Source: Chionoecetes opilio | Taxonomy: Eukaryota > Arthropoda > Malacostraca > Decapoda > Majidae | Assembly (NCBI GenBank): GCA_016584305.1 | Contig: JACEEZ010018289.1 | Span: 1 to 64,000, forward strand | Direction of reading: 5' to 3' | Length of the DNA stretch: 64,000 bases | Part shown: in pieces, positions 54,953-64,000 of the stretch | Layout of the letters: the number at the start of each line of letters is the position of its first letter | Numbering within the stretch: position 1 is the stretch's first letter | The notes under the pieces: model-generated | What the model was told of the DNA's origin: nothing | The model's database searches: none | Seen by the model: only the letters and a program-made list of their open reading frames with translations | Position numbers and translations under genes: made by a program

Positions 54953-55353
54953 ACAGGGAGGTCCCGAAGATACGAGCAGTTAGGTTCCACCTGGCATACT
55001 CGTAAAGCGAAATCTCGTATAACGAAACACATAACTAATGGTAAAATATAGGTTTGGTTCCAACACCCCATCAATTAAAAAGAAAAGAAAAAAAAAGACA
55101 TGTTTTTCCAGCTAAAATAAACTCTAGCAAACACAACAAACACACAGCGTCTATATTACCCACACTGTACTACCTATTCTGTAGAAAAAGCATTCTGAAA
55201 GAGAAAATAGCACACAAAATAACATAACTGCACATTAATTAAAGCCAGCTGAGAGTCCCTGTTTTCTCTCTCCGAGGCTCGAGAGAAAACAGGGGTGACT
55301 GCGTTTGCAGGGATGACTGGGCTAGAGTTTTTCCTCCTCCCCTTGATCACTTA

Positions 55354-56303
55354 AGCTCCCTTCACACATTCCATAATTGAGCCACGATAGCGCCACCAAT
55401 TTGATTATTGACGCTAGATCGTGAAATTTAACCACAAAAAACGCAGACCACGATAGCCTCACAACAATGTCACGCTGCCTGTACGTATGTGTCATGACGG
55501 TCGTAAGATGGTCACGATGGAGTCATGATAGCTGTAAGACTACGTCACGAATGGAAAATCAACGGTCATTTTGTCGTCACAATAGAGCTACGATAACCAC
55601 GACTGTGCCATGACGGTGCCATGAACGTACCACGATAGCGTCAAGAGCCTAACACGTGGGTGGATGTTGCCATGGTGATGGAGAAGGAAGGGGGGGTAGA
55701 GATGAAGGTGGGAGAAACAGGGGTGGGTACGTGTTGGTGATGGAGAAGGGGGGGAAACGGGGGAAGGGGGTTGTAATAAAGAAGGGGCTGTTGGTGGGGA
55801 AACGGTGGGGAGGGGGGTTGTGGATGGAAAAGGCGTTGTGGTGTTGGTGGGGATATGAGTGGTTACAAGGGGGTGGGTGGCATCTCCACGTGGTTAGGGA
55901 GTAGGGGGAGAGTGGTGTCACCACGTGGTGATGGACTAGGGGGTGGGTGGAGGTGAATGAGAAAGGGGGGGGAAGGCGGAAGGGGGAGCAAAAAAGGGGG
56001 GAAGGTAGGGACGAAAGCGCGCGTAACGGTTTCTTATCTTCACGATAGACATACGACAATAATGATAGTGTCACGAAGCTGCTACATATATAACGATAGC
56101 GTCACGATAGACTTACGATAGCGCTGCGTTGGGTACAAAAATCGGGGAGCTTCCCGATTTCTTAGTGCACGCACTAACTTTTCGTGGCCTCGGCAGAGCG
56201 CGTCACGAGCGTCACGATGGACCCATAACCAGGACCATGACGGCGCTGCGCATTGCATTGTTGGCGCTTTCGTGGTTCCATTATGGAATGTGTGAAGGGG
56301 GCT
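55354..56303. mobile_element. DNA transposon with CACGATAGCG subterminal repeats
   Basis: The ends AGCTCCCTTCACACATTCC and GGAATGTGTGAAGGGGGCT are inverted; the match extends to about 40 bp including CCACGATAGCGCC versus GGCGCTTTCGTGG. CACGATAG-like motifs recur many times within 350 bp of each end. The middle is a purine-rich stretch (55660-56020). No transposase or clear target duplication. Confidence 0.7.
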
Positions 56304-56557
56304 TTCGAAAAGGTAAGATCCTCGGTGCTGCCGCGTGATACAATAGACTGGAGAGGGTAGGGTAGGTAAGGGACAAGGGAGGGGTGTGCAGACCTCTTCC
56401 ACTGCCCACAAAATCATCTCTGCGCATCTGAATCATTGTACATCGTCCAGGATGTGAATTTTTGTAGGCCACATTGTTGTACCGAGCCACCAGAATTATC
56501 ATATTTTCAGATTGATTATCGTACAACCTTAGGTAAAATCATATAGTCAGTAAATGA

Positions 56558-56636
56558 CTTTATAATTTTAGTAAATAACTTGTAATATACTTTAGTAAAT
56601 AACTTGTAATTTACTTTAGTAAATAACTTGATAATT
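56558..56636. repeat. Tandem repeat of TTTAGTAAATAACTTGTAA
   Basis: Three to four units of about 23 bp. Confidence 0.85.
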
Positions 56637-56765
56637 TTACTCACCTCAGTTTGAATGTCGTAGCATTGGATTTTCGATCTCGTATATTGAAAATAGACCC
56701 TAATTTACACATCTCGTATCATCGGATTCTCGTATACCGAATGCTCGTATAACGGGACCTCCCTG

Positions 56766-57210
56766 TATAGTCAGCGGTCGTATTGTTGACATTTGGGCAC
56801 ACGACACTCACGTTTCACCTGCACCGCCTCCGTCAGGAGGCGGTGCAGGTGAAACGTGAGGGTTCGTGAGACTATTGAGGAAATGAGGAAAACGTGAGGA
56901 AACGTGAGACGTCAGGGGACGTCAGTCCCCTGACGTCTCTGAGACTATTGAACACTTTCTGCTGCAGTGTCCGCGCTTCCACTCCCACTGTGTAGTGCTA
57001 CACTCAACCCCTCACCCTGAACGTCGCCACCTGTGACCTGCCCACCCTGCTGGCGGGGGCTGGCGTCCACCCCTCCCGGCAACACGCTGTCATCCGCCTC
57101 ACCTGTGCCTTCCTGAGGAAGACAGGTCAACTTCAGCGCCTGTGATAGCATCATAGGACATCACCAGGTCTCATAGTGTTCCCCAAGGGATCCTCGCAGC
57201 TCTAAAAACA
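56766..57210 (+). pseudogene. Satellite piece and retrotransposon C-terminus
   Basis: After a satellite-type segment with a local inverted repeat (CACCTGCACCGCCTCCGTCA and its complement at 56833-56855), the frame reads ETIEHFLLQCPRFHSHC, then LPTLLAG, VIRLTCAFLRKT. This is the fullest copy of the C-terminal domain from which the 28-kb satellite derives. It ends CAACAACAAAG next to MITE G. Confidence 0.65.
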
Positions 57211-57214
57211 ACAA

Positions 57215-57385
57215 CAAAGTGACGTAAAAGTCCGCGGCGGGGTAGTTGATATTGGCGGTTGCCGGACAGTAAATACTAGAGTAGGATAAACGTCCGGGGG
57301 TGGGTAATGGCCTCGGACTGTTGCGATTCCCGGACCAGTGCTCCCCCCTAATAGTCCGGGAAAACGAGAGTTGTGTGTATTTCAT
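57215..57385 (-). mobile_element. MITE family G fragment, cleanest copy
   Basis: On the minus strand: CACAACTCTCGTTTTCCCGG to GCCGCGGACTTTTACGTCAC. Same segment as 28770-28960 and 44047-44222. Confidence 0.65.
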
Positions 57386-57534
57386 GTGTGACATGGGCAT
57401 TTAACTGCTTAAGATCTGAGTCTGAAGGGAAACTGGGATTACTAGATTATTAAAATCAGAAATCACGATGTATTTAACTGACTGAATATTTTCTTTGGCT
57501 TTTTCTAACATGTAATTTTTCATTGCCTGTGCAG

Positions 57535-57671
57535 ACCCCGCAAGCAACACATTGTATCTACTATGAGTGGCGTGTTTGATGGCGCCGAGGTGGTTATCAA
57601 TGAGATGTTTGCCCATGAACTTCCTGAGCGAACCAACATCAGACTTCATGTACAACAAACTCTTTCCAAGG
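57535..57671 (+). CDS. Candidate internal exon, product unknown
   Basis: A 137-bp block lies between a strong acceptor (CATTGCCTGTGCAG) and donor (GGGTAAGG). Only one frame is open: PRKQHIVSTMSGVFDGAEVV, then INEMFAHELPERTN and LHVQQTLSKG. It begins by completing a split codon (one base) and ends with one spare base. Composition and context look like a real host exon. The antisense 98-codon ORF is considered incidental. No family recognised. Confidence 0.5.
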
Positions 57672-57777
57672 GTAAGGTTATGTTGCCTCTGTATCACCTG
57701 TTTTCTCTCTGTGGTATTGTTGTAACTGCAGGATTAGTGGCACTTATTTTTCTATCAAGAGTTTCATAGTTGCCACC

Positions 57778-58427
57778 GAGATGCCACCGAGCGCCTAACT
57801 TCTGATATTTCTATAATTTCTGTTTGGGGCAGAGCAAACCTTGTTTTGTTCAATGCCTCAAAAACCCAATTTCTTCACCTATCTACTCGACAAAACCTAC
57901 CAGATAACTATCCCCTCTTCTTCAATGACACTCAACTATCTCCTTCTTCTACAATGAACATTCTTGGACTATCCTTTACTAAAAATCTGAACTGGAAATC
58001 TCACATCTCATCTCTTGCTAAAACAGCTTCTAAGAAGTTAGGTGTCCTGTGGCGTCTGCGTCCTTTTTTTTCTCCCTCCCAGTTGCTTGCTCTGTACAGG
58101 GGCCTTATCCGCCCATGTATGGAGTATGTCTCACATGTTTGGGGAGGATCCACTCATACAGCTCTCCTAAACAGGGTTGAGTCAAAAGCCTTTTGTCTCA
58201 TCAACTCCCCTCCTCTGACTGACTGTCTTCAAACTTTAAATCACCGCCACAATGTTCCTTCTCTTGCTATCTTCTACCGTTATTTTCATACTCACTGCTC
58301 CTCTGAATTTGCTAACTGCATGCCTCCCCCCCCTCCCGCGGCCTCGCTGCACAAGACTTTCTACTCATTCTCATCCCTATTCTGTCCATCTTCCTAATGC
58401 AAGAGTTAATCAGTATCTTTACTCCTA
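57778..58427 (+). pseudogene. Post-RT region of a Jockey-like element
   Basis: NASKTQFLHLSTRQNLPDN, MNILGLSFTKNLNWKSHI, KKLGVLWRLRPFFSPSQL, YRGLIRPCMEYVSHVWGGST, LNRVESKAFCLINSPPLTD and TLNHRHNVPSLAIFYRYF appear in the order usual for crustacean Jockey/BS-like ORF2 proteins. The RT palm is absent. A frameshift near 58330 moves the end (NARVNQYLYSY) to another frame, and the following TGKLWNTLLVSIFPPSYD is beyond the MITE. Confidence 0.8.
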
Positions 58428-59094
58428 CCGTATATGGCTGCGTATAAGACGACTCGGTGTATAAGACGACCCCCAAAATTTCTAGTAAAAACGTAGGTTT
58501 TGGGCTATACTCGCCGTATAAGACTACTCTCCAAGGTAGACCACTCAGCTTATACAAGGTTAGGTACAAACGGCACATATGGTGGTCTTAAATTTTTTGC
58601 CTTGGTGAGCAACTGAGTCCTGGGGATGTCCTGGTGCCGTCACGGGCGTGCTGGTGACCTGTGGTGCCGTCACGGGCGTGCTGGTGACCTGTGGTGCCGT
58701 CACGGGCGTGCTGGTGACCTGTGGTGCCGTCACGGGCGTGCTGGTGACCTGTGGTGCCGTCACGGGCGTGCTGGTGACCTGTGGTGCCGTCACGGGCGTG
58801 CTGGTGACCTGTGGTGCCGTCCCGGGCGTGCTGGTGACCTGTGGTACCGTCACGGGCGTGCTGGTGACCTGTGGTGCCGTCACAGGCGTGCTGGTGACCT
58901 CGAAGTGTTGTTGTGGTCGTGGCGCGAGCTTGAGCTTGACCACCATGACCAAGACAAGACAACACGTACGGGACAACGTCCCGTACACCACAGGATTTAA
59001 GGTTCACATTTTATAATGGGCGTATAAGACGACCCCCAATTTTTGTGGCTATTTTTTAAGGTTAAAAGGTCGTCTTATACGCAGCCATATACGG
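58428..59094. mobile_element. TA-target MITE family H (CCGTATATGGCTGCG) with VNTR
   Basis: Inverted ends CCGTATATGGCTGCGTATAA and TTATACGCAGCCATATACGG, flanked by TA; the GTATAAGACGAC iteron is repeated near each end. It splits the Jockey-like frame. Related single ends (CCGTATTTTACGGCTTATAAG) occur at 38181, 47049 and within both composite family B elements. Confidence 0.85.
58636..58900. repeat. 30-bp VNTR, nine units
   Basis: Nine near-identical units of GCCGTCACGGGCGTGCTGGT followed by GACCTGTGGT. As 30 is a multiple of 3, all frames stay open on both strands, giving apparent decapeptide-repeat proteins that are not genes. Confidence 0.95.
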
Positions 59095-59215
59095 TACATC
59101 CCTTTCACTGGTAAACTCTGGAACACTCTTCTTGTTTCTATTTTTCCACCTTCCTACGACTTAAATCTTTTCAAGAGAAGAGTGACAAGGCACCTCTCAA
59201 ACTAAATTGGCCCTC

Positions 59216-59752
59216 CCCCCAAAAAGAAAAAGTTGTAATAATTGATTTAGGTGTTACGTTTGGCTTCAGAGAAAGATGGGGAGAAGCATGAAATATATAT
59301 TATAAATCATGTAGTATTTTGTTCATGAATATTTCTTGAGAATAGTACACCAAAAATATCAGCTATAAAGGAAAAACAAAATTCCACTATCCAAGCATCA
59401 GCTGGTTGTTTGTTGGTAATAAGTTGTGCAGTGTTACTCAGGCAAAGCTCCGGTAATGTTTGCACAGGACCAACACTTCATCAGATTAGTGGATTTGCTG
59501 CACACTCGGGTTCTACCCAGAAAATAGCATAAATTAGATTTTTTTGTATTTTATGTGATAAATTCATATTGATAGATATTTGGTCATAAGATTTAAAACT
59601 TTGCTGTTTCTATTCACTTTGATTGTAAATTTTGATAAGAATGACATTGTGCCAAAAGTACATTCGAATGCCAAAAAGCCAAAAGTACATTCGGCCCAGA
59701 ATGCGGTGCATTCTGGGCCGCATTCTGGCATTACAGAATAGCAGTGCCGTGA
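59216..59752. other. Unassigned
   Basis: AT-rich, no gene. It includes a perfect palindrome GGCCCAGAATGC-GGT-GCATTCTGGGCC at about 59694-59720 and a doubled CAAAAGTACATTCG. Confidence 0.4.
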
Positions 59753-59897
59753 TGCATATTAGGGCATTATTGATGGTGTGAAGGTAAAGGTAAAGATGGG
59801 GGCATATTAGGGCATTATTGATGGTGTGAAGGTTAAGGTAAAGATGGGGGCATATTAGGGCATTATTGATGGTGTGAAGGTAAAGGTAAAGATGGGG
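59753..59897. repeat. About 49-bp tandem repeat, three units
   Basis: GCATATTAGGGCATTATTGA then TGGTGTGAAGGTAAAGGTAA, three times. The last unit runs into the SINE-B tail, so the unit includes SINE tail sequence. Confidence 0.85.
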
Positions 59898-60171
59898 GCA
59901 TACGGTAAGCTGTGCATGGCCTCGGTGCTCATCTCCATCGCATTAGCCTTTGAGCCTGTGATGGGTGACGACCCGTTACCCCGGAACACAGAGCTTGTGT
60001 GACATCCGGGTTACCACAATTACCTTCCCCAGGTACCCATTTATCAACAATCCCCGAAAGGAAGGATGAACAGCTGCGTGGGCTGGCCGCTGACTTGCCC
60101 TGGCCCTGATTTGAACCAGGGCCCGCAGATTCGTAGCCAGGCGTGCTAGCCACTACACCACGGAGGCGACG
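59884..60171 (-). repeat. tRNA-derived SINE family B, copy 2
   Basis: Same order as 36143-36450; head GTCGCCTCCGTGGTGTAGTG and B box CCTGGTTCAAATCAGGGCC on the minus strand. Confidence 0.8.
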
Positions 60172-60245
60172 TGGTGTGAAGGTCGAGGTTGTATCTGTGG
60201 AGGCAAAGAGGGAGACATTTAAGGAGATAGTGGATCCATCCACTG

Positions 60246-60556
60246 GGACGGTAGCGGAGTGGTTAGCGTCTCCGACTGGCGTTCTCGGTGACCCGAGTTT
60301 GATCCCCGAAGAAAACCAAAACCTTTCTGCACCGTCGAGTGGCTTAAGAACACCCACATGCCCTGCCCATCAACTCTACCTTTGATTGCGAGTGCATCGG
60401 AAGACTTGCGGGCGGCATGAGCCTCTAATCACAGGCGTCACTATAAGAATTCTGCCTGCGCCACCATGGGCGAGGACCAACCATCAGAGCCCTCAAGTGA
60501 ACCTCCAGAGCCAATCATCTGAGCCCTGGGTCACCACTGCCTACAGGCACTATAGG
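60246..60556 (+). repeat. SINE family A, full-length plus copy
   Basis: Head GACGGTAGCGGAGTGGTTAG (A box), GACCCGAGTTTGATCCCCG (B box), body and CCTACAGGCACTATAGGCAC tail. This head has no insertion, so it serves as the reference. Confidence 0.85.
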
Positions 60557-60559
60557 CAC

Positions 60560-60827
60560 TCGCGAGGTTCATTTGAGGGCTGTGATGGTTGGTCCTCGCC
60601 TGTGGTGGCGCAGGCAGGATTTTTTTTATAGTGACGCCTGTAGAGGCTCATGCCGCCCCCCTGTGTCCTCCGATGCACTCGCAATCGAAGGTAGAGTTGA
60701 TGGGCAGGGCATGTGGGTGTTCTTAGGCCACTCAATGGTGCAGAAAGGTTTTGGTTTTCTTCGGGGATCGAACTCGGGTCACCGAGAACGCCAGTCGGAG
60801 ACGCTAACCACTCCACTACCGCCTCCC
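60560..60827 (-). repeat. SINE family A, minus copy, tail-to-tail with the previous
   Basis: GAGGTTCATTTGAGGGCTGT to GCTAACCACTCCACTACCGC. Together with the preceding copy it forms an inverted pair with about 270-bp arms. Confidence 0.85.
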
Positions 60828-60904
60828 CTAAGTATCAGATAATCTTTATCAGATAATCTTCCCCTCAGTATCTAAGTATCAGATAATCTTTTAAATAATC
60901 GAAC

Positions 60905-61085
60905 CCATCAGGGTGGCTCGGTTGGTAGAGGTGTCGGCTCGCGTGCAGCGTCCCTGCGTTTGATCCCACCAAGTTCCCACCAGGTTCATCCTGGAGTGGT
61001 GGCACTTTGTATAGTCAATAACCTTGTCATTGGTACTTGCAAAGTGTCTAGATAGGATCCAAGTATCATATCTTATTTTAAATAA
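60905..61085 (+). repeat. tRNA-derived SINE family D, copy 2
   Basis: GGTGGCTCGGTTGGTAGAGG (A box) and CCCTGCGTTTGATCCCACC (B box), then TTTGTATAGTCAATAACC and AAGTGTCTAGATAGGATC. A cleaner copy than 4668-4850. Confidence 0.7.
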
Positions 61086-61119
61086 TCAAATAATCCAAAT
61101 ACTTGTTTATACCCTATAC

Positions 61120-61170
61120 AGTAAACCCTCGCTATAACAGACCCGAATATAACGGATATCGGATATAACG
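61120..61170 (+). mobile_element. CAGTAAACCCTCGCTATAAC-type element end
   Basis: TACAGTAAACCCTCGCTATA with ATATAACGGATATCGGATAT iterons; only one end, cut by a SINE. Confidence 0.55.
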
Positions 61171-61174
61171 GATG

Positions 61175-61475
61175 GCCAATGGTGTACTGCCTAGTGCGCC
61201 CAGCTACGAATCTGCGGGCCCTGGTTCGAATCTGGGCCAGGACAAGTCTGCGGCCAGGCCACCCAGCTGTTCATCACCCCTTTTTGAGATTGATAAATGG
61301 GTACCTAGGTAAACCTGGGAAAGGTAACTAGTAACCTGGATATCACACAAGCCCTGTGTCCCGGGGTAGCGGGTTGTCACCCACCACAGGCTCAAGGGCT
61401 AATGCGACGGAGATGAGCACCGAGGCCACGCGCAGCATAGCGTATGCCCCCATCTTTACCTTTACCTTTTAGTTA
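61175..61475 (+). repeat. tRNA-derived SINE family B, copy 3
   Basis: Plus sense; head partly degraded (TGCCTAGTGCGCCCAGCTAC), B box CCTGGTTCGAATCTGGGCC intact, tail ATCTTTACCTTTACC. Opposite orientation to copies 1 and 2. Confidence 0.8.
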
Positions 61476-61673
61476 TGCCTTCCTTTTTTATTCTCATTAG
61501 AATGGATTGTTTTGTTTTCCTTTTATGTGTGAGAGATGGCAAAACAGAAACAAAAGGGAAGGGGGGGAAAAGGACAGCAAAAATGCACGGGTGGCAAAGA
61601 CATCCTATGATTGCATGCATTTGCTGTGCTACACAAGGCATCAGGGGGAGCACGCCCAGAGTCTGCAGGCCAG

Positions 61674-61772
61674 CATGAGATCACACAGCCGAGGCACAAA
61701 CACACCATGGTGAAGGCCGCCATACAGGAGGCTGAGTGGAAGCAAGCTAACCTCACACGCAGGGTTCTCAAG
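61674..61772 (+). CDS. Nup54: Nucleoporin Nup54-like exon (coiled-coil region)
   Basis: A 33-codon, phase-0 exon between CAGGCCAG and GTAGCAAT. It reads HEITQPRHKHTMVKA, then QEAEWKQANLTRRVLK. With the next exon this follows the order of the Nup54 C-terminal region: the helix before and including the LSHR.L stretch. Nup54 is a central-channel nucleoporin of the Nup62-Nup58-Nup54 complex. An alternative acceptor at 61668 would add two residues. The upstream FG-repeat exons were not found, so they should lie in large introns or outside the window. Confidence 0.65.
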
Positions 61773-61888
61773 GTAGCAATAAAACGCATTCTTAATATGC
61801 ACTGTGTATACAATTAGAAATAGTCCTTGAAGTGTACATTTTAGTTTTCCTTTGCTACTCATCATTTGTGTTGTTCTTTGCCTGCCAG

Positions 61889-62008
61889 CTGGTGTCGGCA
61901 CAGGAAATAGAAAGGAAGCGAGGGGTTCCTCTCGACCAGACGGAGGAACAGATCCGCATGAGGCTGGAGGATCTGTACATGCAGCTGATGCAGCCCACAC
62001 AGTACAGA
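61889..62008 (+). CDS. Nup54: Nucleoporin Nup54-like exon
   Basis: A 40-codon, phase-0 exon after TTGCCTGCCAG, ending ACAGA/GTGAGT. It encodes LVSAQEIERKRGVPL, EEQIRMRLEDLYMQL and PTQYR. It matches the Nup54 pattern of QEI.RK.GY.I...EEQLR..L..L...L..PTQF.GR, the best anchor for the gene call. The 116-bp intron to the preceding exon is short. The frame is intact with no sign of decay. Confidence 0.75.
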
Positions 62009-62214
62009 GTGAGTGGTGCAGCATTATGCTTCTTACGCTCCGTGACAGCAGTAAAGGTTCAGAAATGGCTTTGTTTGCTCTCTTTATTTAGTATTTTCTC
62101 TGCTACTGTAACTTACTTGCAAGGGGAAATGTAACTACAGTATTATGAAAACCATGTCAAAGCACAGTTCCTTTGCCCTTGTTCAGTCTATCAGCCCGGT
62201 GTGCTCTTTGGCAG

Positions 62215-62241
62215 GGCTGCCTGAATGAGTGGATGGCCCAG
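62215..62241 (+). pseudogene. Nup54: Start of the next Nup54-like exon, cut by a retrotransposon
   Basis: After CTTTGGCAG the frame reads GCLNEWMAQ, where Nup54 proteins usually have GRLNELMSQ. 24 of 27 bases fit the expected codons, and the R-to-C change is a CpG-type transition. From 62242 the sequence is a non-LTR retrotransposon. Either this gene copy is disrupted or a decoy exon copy lies upstream of the true one outside the window. Confidence 0.5.
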
Positions 62242-62651
62242 AACCCTCTAACCCATGGATAACGTCTGGAATACTTAACTCGATTAAATACAAAAGTAAA
62301 TTATTCAAGATGTATAAATTAGGGAATGTTAATCATAACACCTACAAACAGTACCGGAACCATTTGACGCTTTTAGTTAGGGCAGCCAAGTATAACTACT
62401 ATATGAATATTTTTAGTAACTTTAGAAATATTACTAAGAAAATATGGCAGACCATCAATGAACTAACAGGCAGCCGGCCACCCAAAACAACACTATCTAC
62501 TGTAACTCATAACAATACTTTACTTAACAACCCAAGCCAAATTGCAGAAGCTCTCAATGAACATTTTAGTGAAGTTGCAATCAAACTCAATAATGCTCTA
62601 CCTCCAGCTAATATAAATGCCACTGATTATAATTTATCTACAAGGAAATGA
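62242..62651 (+). pseudogene. Endonuclease-RT linker of the 62-kb element
   Basis: NPWITSGILNSIKYKSKLF, then YKQYRNHLTLLVRAAKYNYY, KKIWQTINELTGSRP and AEALNEHFSEVA. These motifs are typical of the linker preceding the RT in CR1/L2-like and Jockey-like elements. The next frame continues after a one-base shift. Confidence 0.8.
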
Positions 62652-63694
62652 TCAAAACTCTATGTTTGTCCCTCCAGTTACTTCTACTGACATTATCAAT
62701 GTTATCAGGACTCAAAAACAAAAAGTCAAATGCTGATGAAATCTCTGGTAACATAATTAAACGTAACTCTGAGAAAATTGGTTACCCCATTGCTCTACTT
62801 TTTAATCAATCCATATCTACAGGTAAATTTCCTTCACTTCTAAAACATGCTAATATTACACCTGTGCATAAATCTGGCCCTAAGAATGATCCTAACAATT
62901 ATCGCCCTATTTCTACCCTAGCTATTTTCTCTAAAATATTTGAGTTGTCAATGAAAAATAAGTTTGTGCCATATCTAGAAACCAAGAAAATCTTGAATGA
63001 GTCTCAGTATGGATTTAGGTCGGGTTCAAGCACTTTTGATGCCCTTAATCTGTTTTCCTCTCACCTTTATTCATCCCTTGATAGATTATTATCAGTATTA
63101 TCAGTTTTTGTTGATTTTTCCAAAGCTTTTGACACGGTTAACCACACGATTCTTCTTGACAAATTACATCATTATGGCATACGTGGAACCATACATTCAT
63201 GGTTCAAGGACTACTTAGCGAACAGAACTCAGTGTACAGTCCTTGATGGTCATAAATCCTCTCAACGAAATATTTCTACGGGTGTCCCACAAGGAAGCGT
63301 CTTAGGGCCTCCATTGTTCCTTATCTATATTAATGATGTTCTCAATGTCTTCACCTTTGCTGATACTATCCTCTTTGCTGATGACATGACTTTATATCTT
63401 GCAGGCTCTAATATGGAAACTTTAATCCATTCGGCCAATCAAGACCTTGATAAACTTCATAATTGGTGCTTGAGCAATAGACTTACAATCAATACTAATA
63501 AAACTTACTTCATGCTATTTTCTAATAAAAGAATTATCGAGTTGCCTGATCTGAAAATCAACAATAACTTAATTAGTAGATCCAGTAAGGTAAAATTTTT
63601 AGGAGTTTTGTTTGATGAAAGCCTAACTTTTAAATTCCATATAAGTAATGTTACCCAAAAACTTTCTAGATGCACTGCCATGCTGTATAAGTAA
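62652..63694 (+). pseudogene. Reverse transcriptase of the 62-kb element
   Basis: SNADEISGNIIKRN, GKFPSLLKHANITPVHKSG, NNYRPISTLAIFSKIFE, ESQYGFRSGSSTFDAL, LSVFVDFSKAFDTVNHTILL (catalytic Asp at residue 156 from 62648), GVPQGSVLGPPLFLIYIND, and ILFADDMTLYLAGS (DD at residues 245-246). All catalytic Asp residues are kept, so decay is recent. It ends MLYK at a stop where the family continues. Confidence 0.85.
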
Positions 63695-64000
63695 GAGATT
63701 TTATGCCCTGTGAAATACTAAAAACTCTTTATTACGCACATCTACTTTACTGTAACCCAATCTGGAGCACCACTTATGAAATACTTGAAATGCCTAAACC
63801 TACTACATAAAAAGATTATTCGGATCATTACTAATAGTTCTTTTCTTGAACACACTACTCCTCTTTTTAAAAACACTAAAATTCTTAAACTTCAAGATAT
63901 AACTAAACTTTTGATTGCAAATTGTATGTATAAGAATCAAATAAACACCTCTCTTCCCTCTCATCAATACTCCACACGACATAGAGAGCCACTTTGCTTG
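63695..64000 (+). pseudogene. C-terminal region of the 62-kb element, window edge
   Basis: Out-of-frame continuation: ILCPVKYLK, LYYAHLLYCNPIW, LNLLHKKIIRIITNSSFLEH, TPLFKNTKILKLQDITKL, with a further shift near 63780. The window ends within TRHREPL, close to the usual C-terminus. Confidence 0.7.

Larger units (their letters stand above)
54954..56765 (-). mobile_element. MITE family A, copy D, with internal replacement
   Basis: Starts CAGGGAGGTCCCGAAGATAC and ends CGTATAACGGGACCTCCCTG with TA on both sides; satellite-unit sequence flanks both ends. The middle of the MITE is replaced by about 1.4 kb, including the TIR element 55354-56303 and a 56558-56636 tandem repeat. Confidence 0.8.
57778..59215 (+). 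mobile_element. Jockey-like non-LTR element, 5'-truncated, split by a MITE
   Basis: Plus-strand coding runs from 57778 to 58427 and resumes at 59095 after a TA-flanked MITE. The last codons are at about 59205. The scrap at 25395-25545 is a second, shorter copy. Confidence 0.8.
62242..64000 (+). mobile_element. CR1/L2- or Jockey-like non-LTR element, 5'-truncated
   Basis: It starts inside the linker (PWITSGIL motif) with no endonuclease and continues past the window end. The RT motifs are intact, but at least two frameshifts (about 62648 and 62725) and one near 63694 break the ORF. A different lineage from the 29-32 kb element (VFVDFSKAFD, GVPQGSVLGP). Confidence 0.85.

Noticed and set aside
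57401..57697. 98-codon minus-strand ORF over the candidate exon
   Set aside because: Antisense to a better-supported exon with acceptor and donor; no recognised motif.
58560..59016. Decapeptide-repeat proteins on both strands
   Set aside because: The 30-bp VNTR keeps every frame open; overlapping, mirrored ORFs inside a MITE.
60246..60330. Possible true tRNA genes at the SINE heads
   Set aside because: A and B boxes are present, but the heads lack a proper acceptor stem and anticodon arm and continue into SINE bodies.
61523..62024. Minus-strand ORFs over the Nup54-like exons
   Set aside because: Antisense shadows; the plus-strand exons match a known protein and have splice sites.

Overview
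The window reads as intergenic and intronic DNA from a repeat-rich arthropod genome, most likely a decapod crustacean. This is inferred from the retroelement lineages, the abundant tRNA-derived SINEs, long CA/TG/TC microsatellites and scattered short TTAGG tracts; no taxonomic marker gene is complete. There are no prokaryotic operons, rRNA genes or CRISPR arrays. Nearly all recognisable coding sequence is decayed mobile-element protein.

Layout. 0.2-3.4 kb: a 5'-truncated Ty3/Gypsy element with its 3' LTR. 3.5-4.4 kb: a hAT transposase relic. 4.4-10.3 kb: mostly unassigned AT-rich DNA, with one tandem duplication carrying the window's only N. 10.3-13.5 kb: a Helitron interrupted by a 2.6-kb non-LTR element. 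13.6-17.3 kb: TIR elements and a THAP-like fragment. 17.4-20.4 kb: an LTR element with two ~0.9-kb LTRs and a non-coding interior. 21-27 kb: MITEs with TA target sites. 28.0-28.8 kb: a 152-bp satellite derived from a retrotransposon C-terminus. 29.2-32.5 kb: a CR1/Jockey-like element split cleanly by a second Helitron. 32.6-34.3 kb: the inverted sister of a composite MITE/SINE element at 22.7-24.1 kb. 34.6-38.9 kb: foldback, hAT and Tc1 elements. 39.0-40.9 kb: a 600+600-bp palindrome followed by a TATA box, a hammerhead-ribozyme-like motif and an ORF start resembling the 5' end of a Penelope-like element. 40.9-42.7 kb: a Tigger/pogo-like element with transposase remnants. 43-59 kb: nested MITEs, SINEs and minisatellites. 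59-64 kb: SINEs, then exons matching nucleoporin Nup54, the last of which runs into a 5'-truncated non-LTR element.

Host genes. The best-supported host gene is the Nup54-like exon set near 61.7-62.2 kb (+ strand). Three further candidate exons (27.7, 45.7 and 57.5 kb) have good splice-site context but no recognised product.

Data quality. About 12.6-19.6, 43.2-44.2 and 47.9-54.6 kb show a systematic pattern in which single bases are replaced by their neighbour, lengthening homopolymers. The two LTRs of one element fall on either side of such a boundary and show the pattern directly. Small ORFs there should not be trusted.
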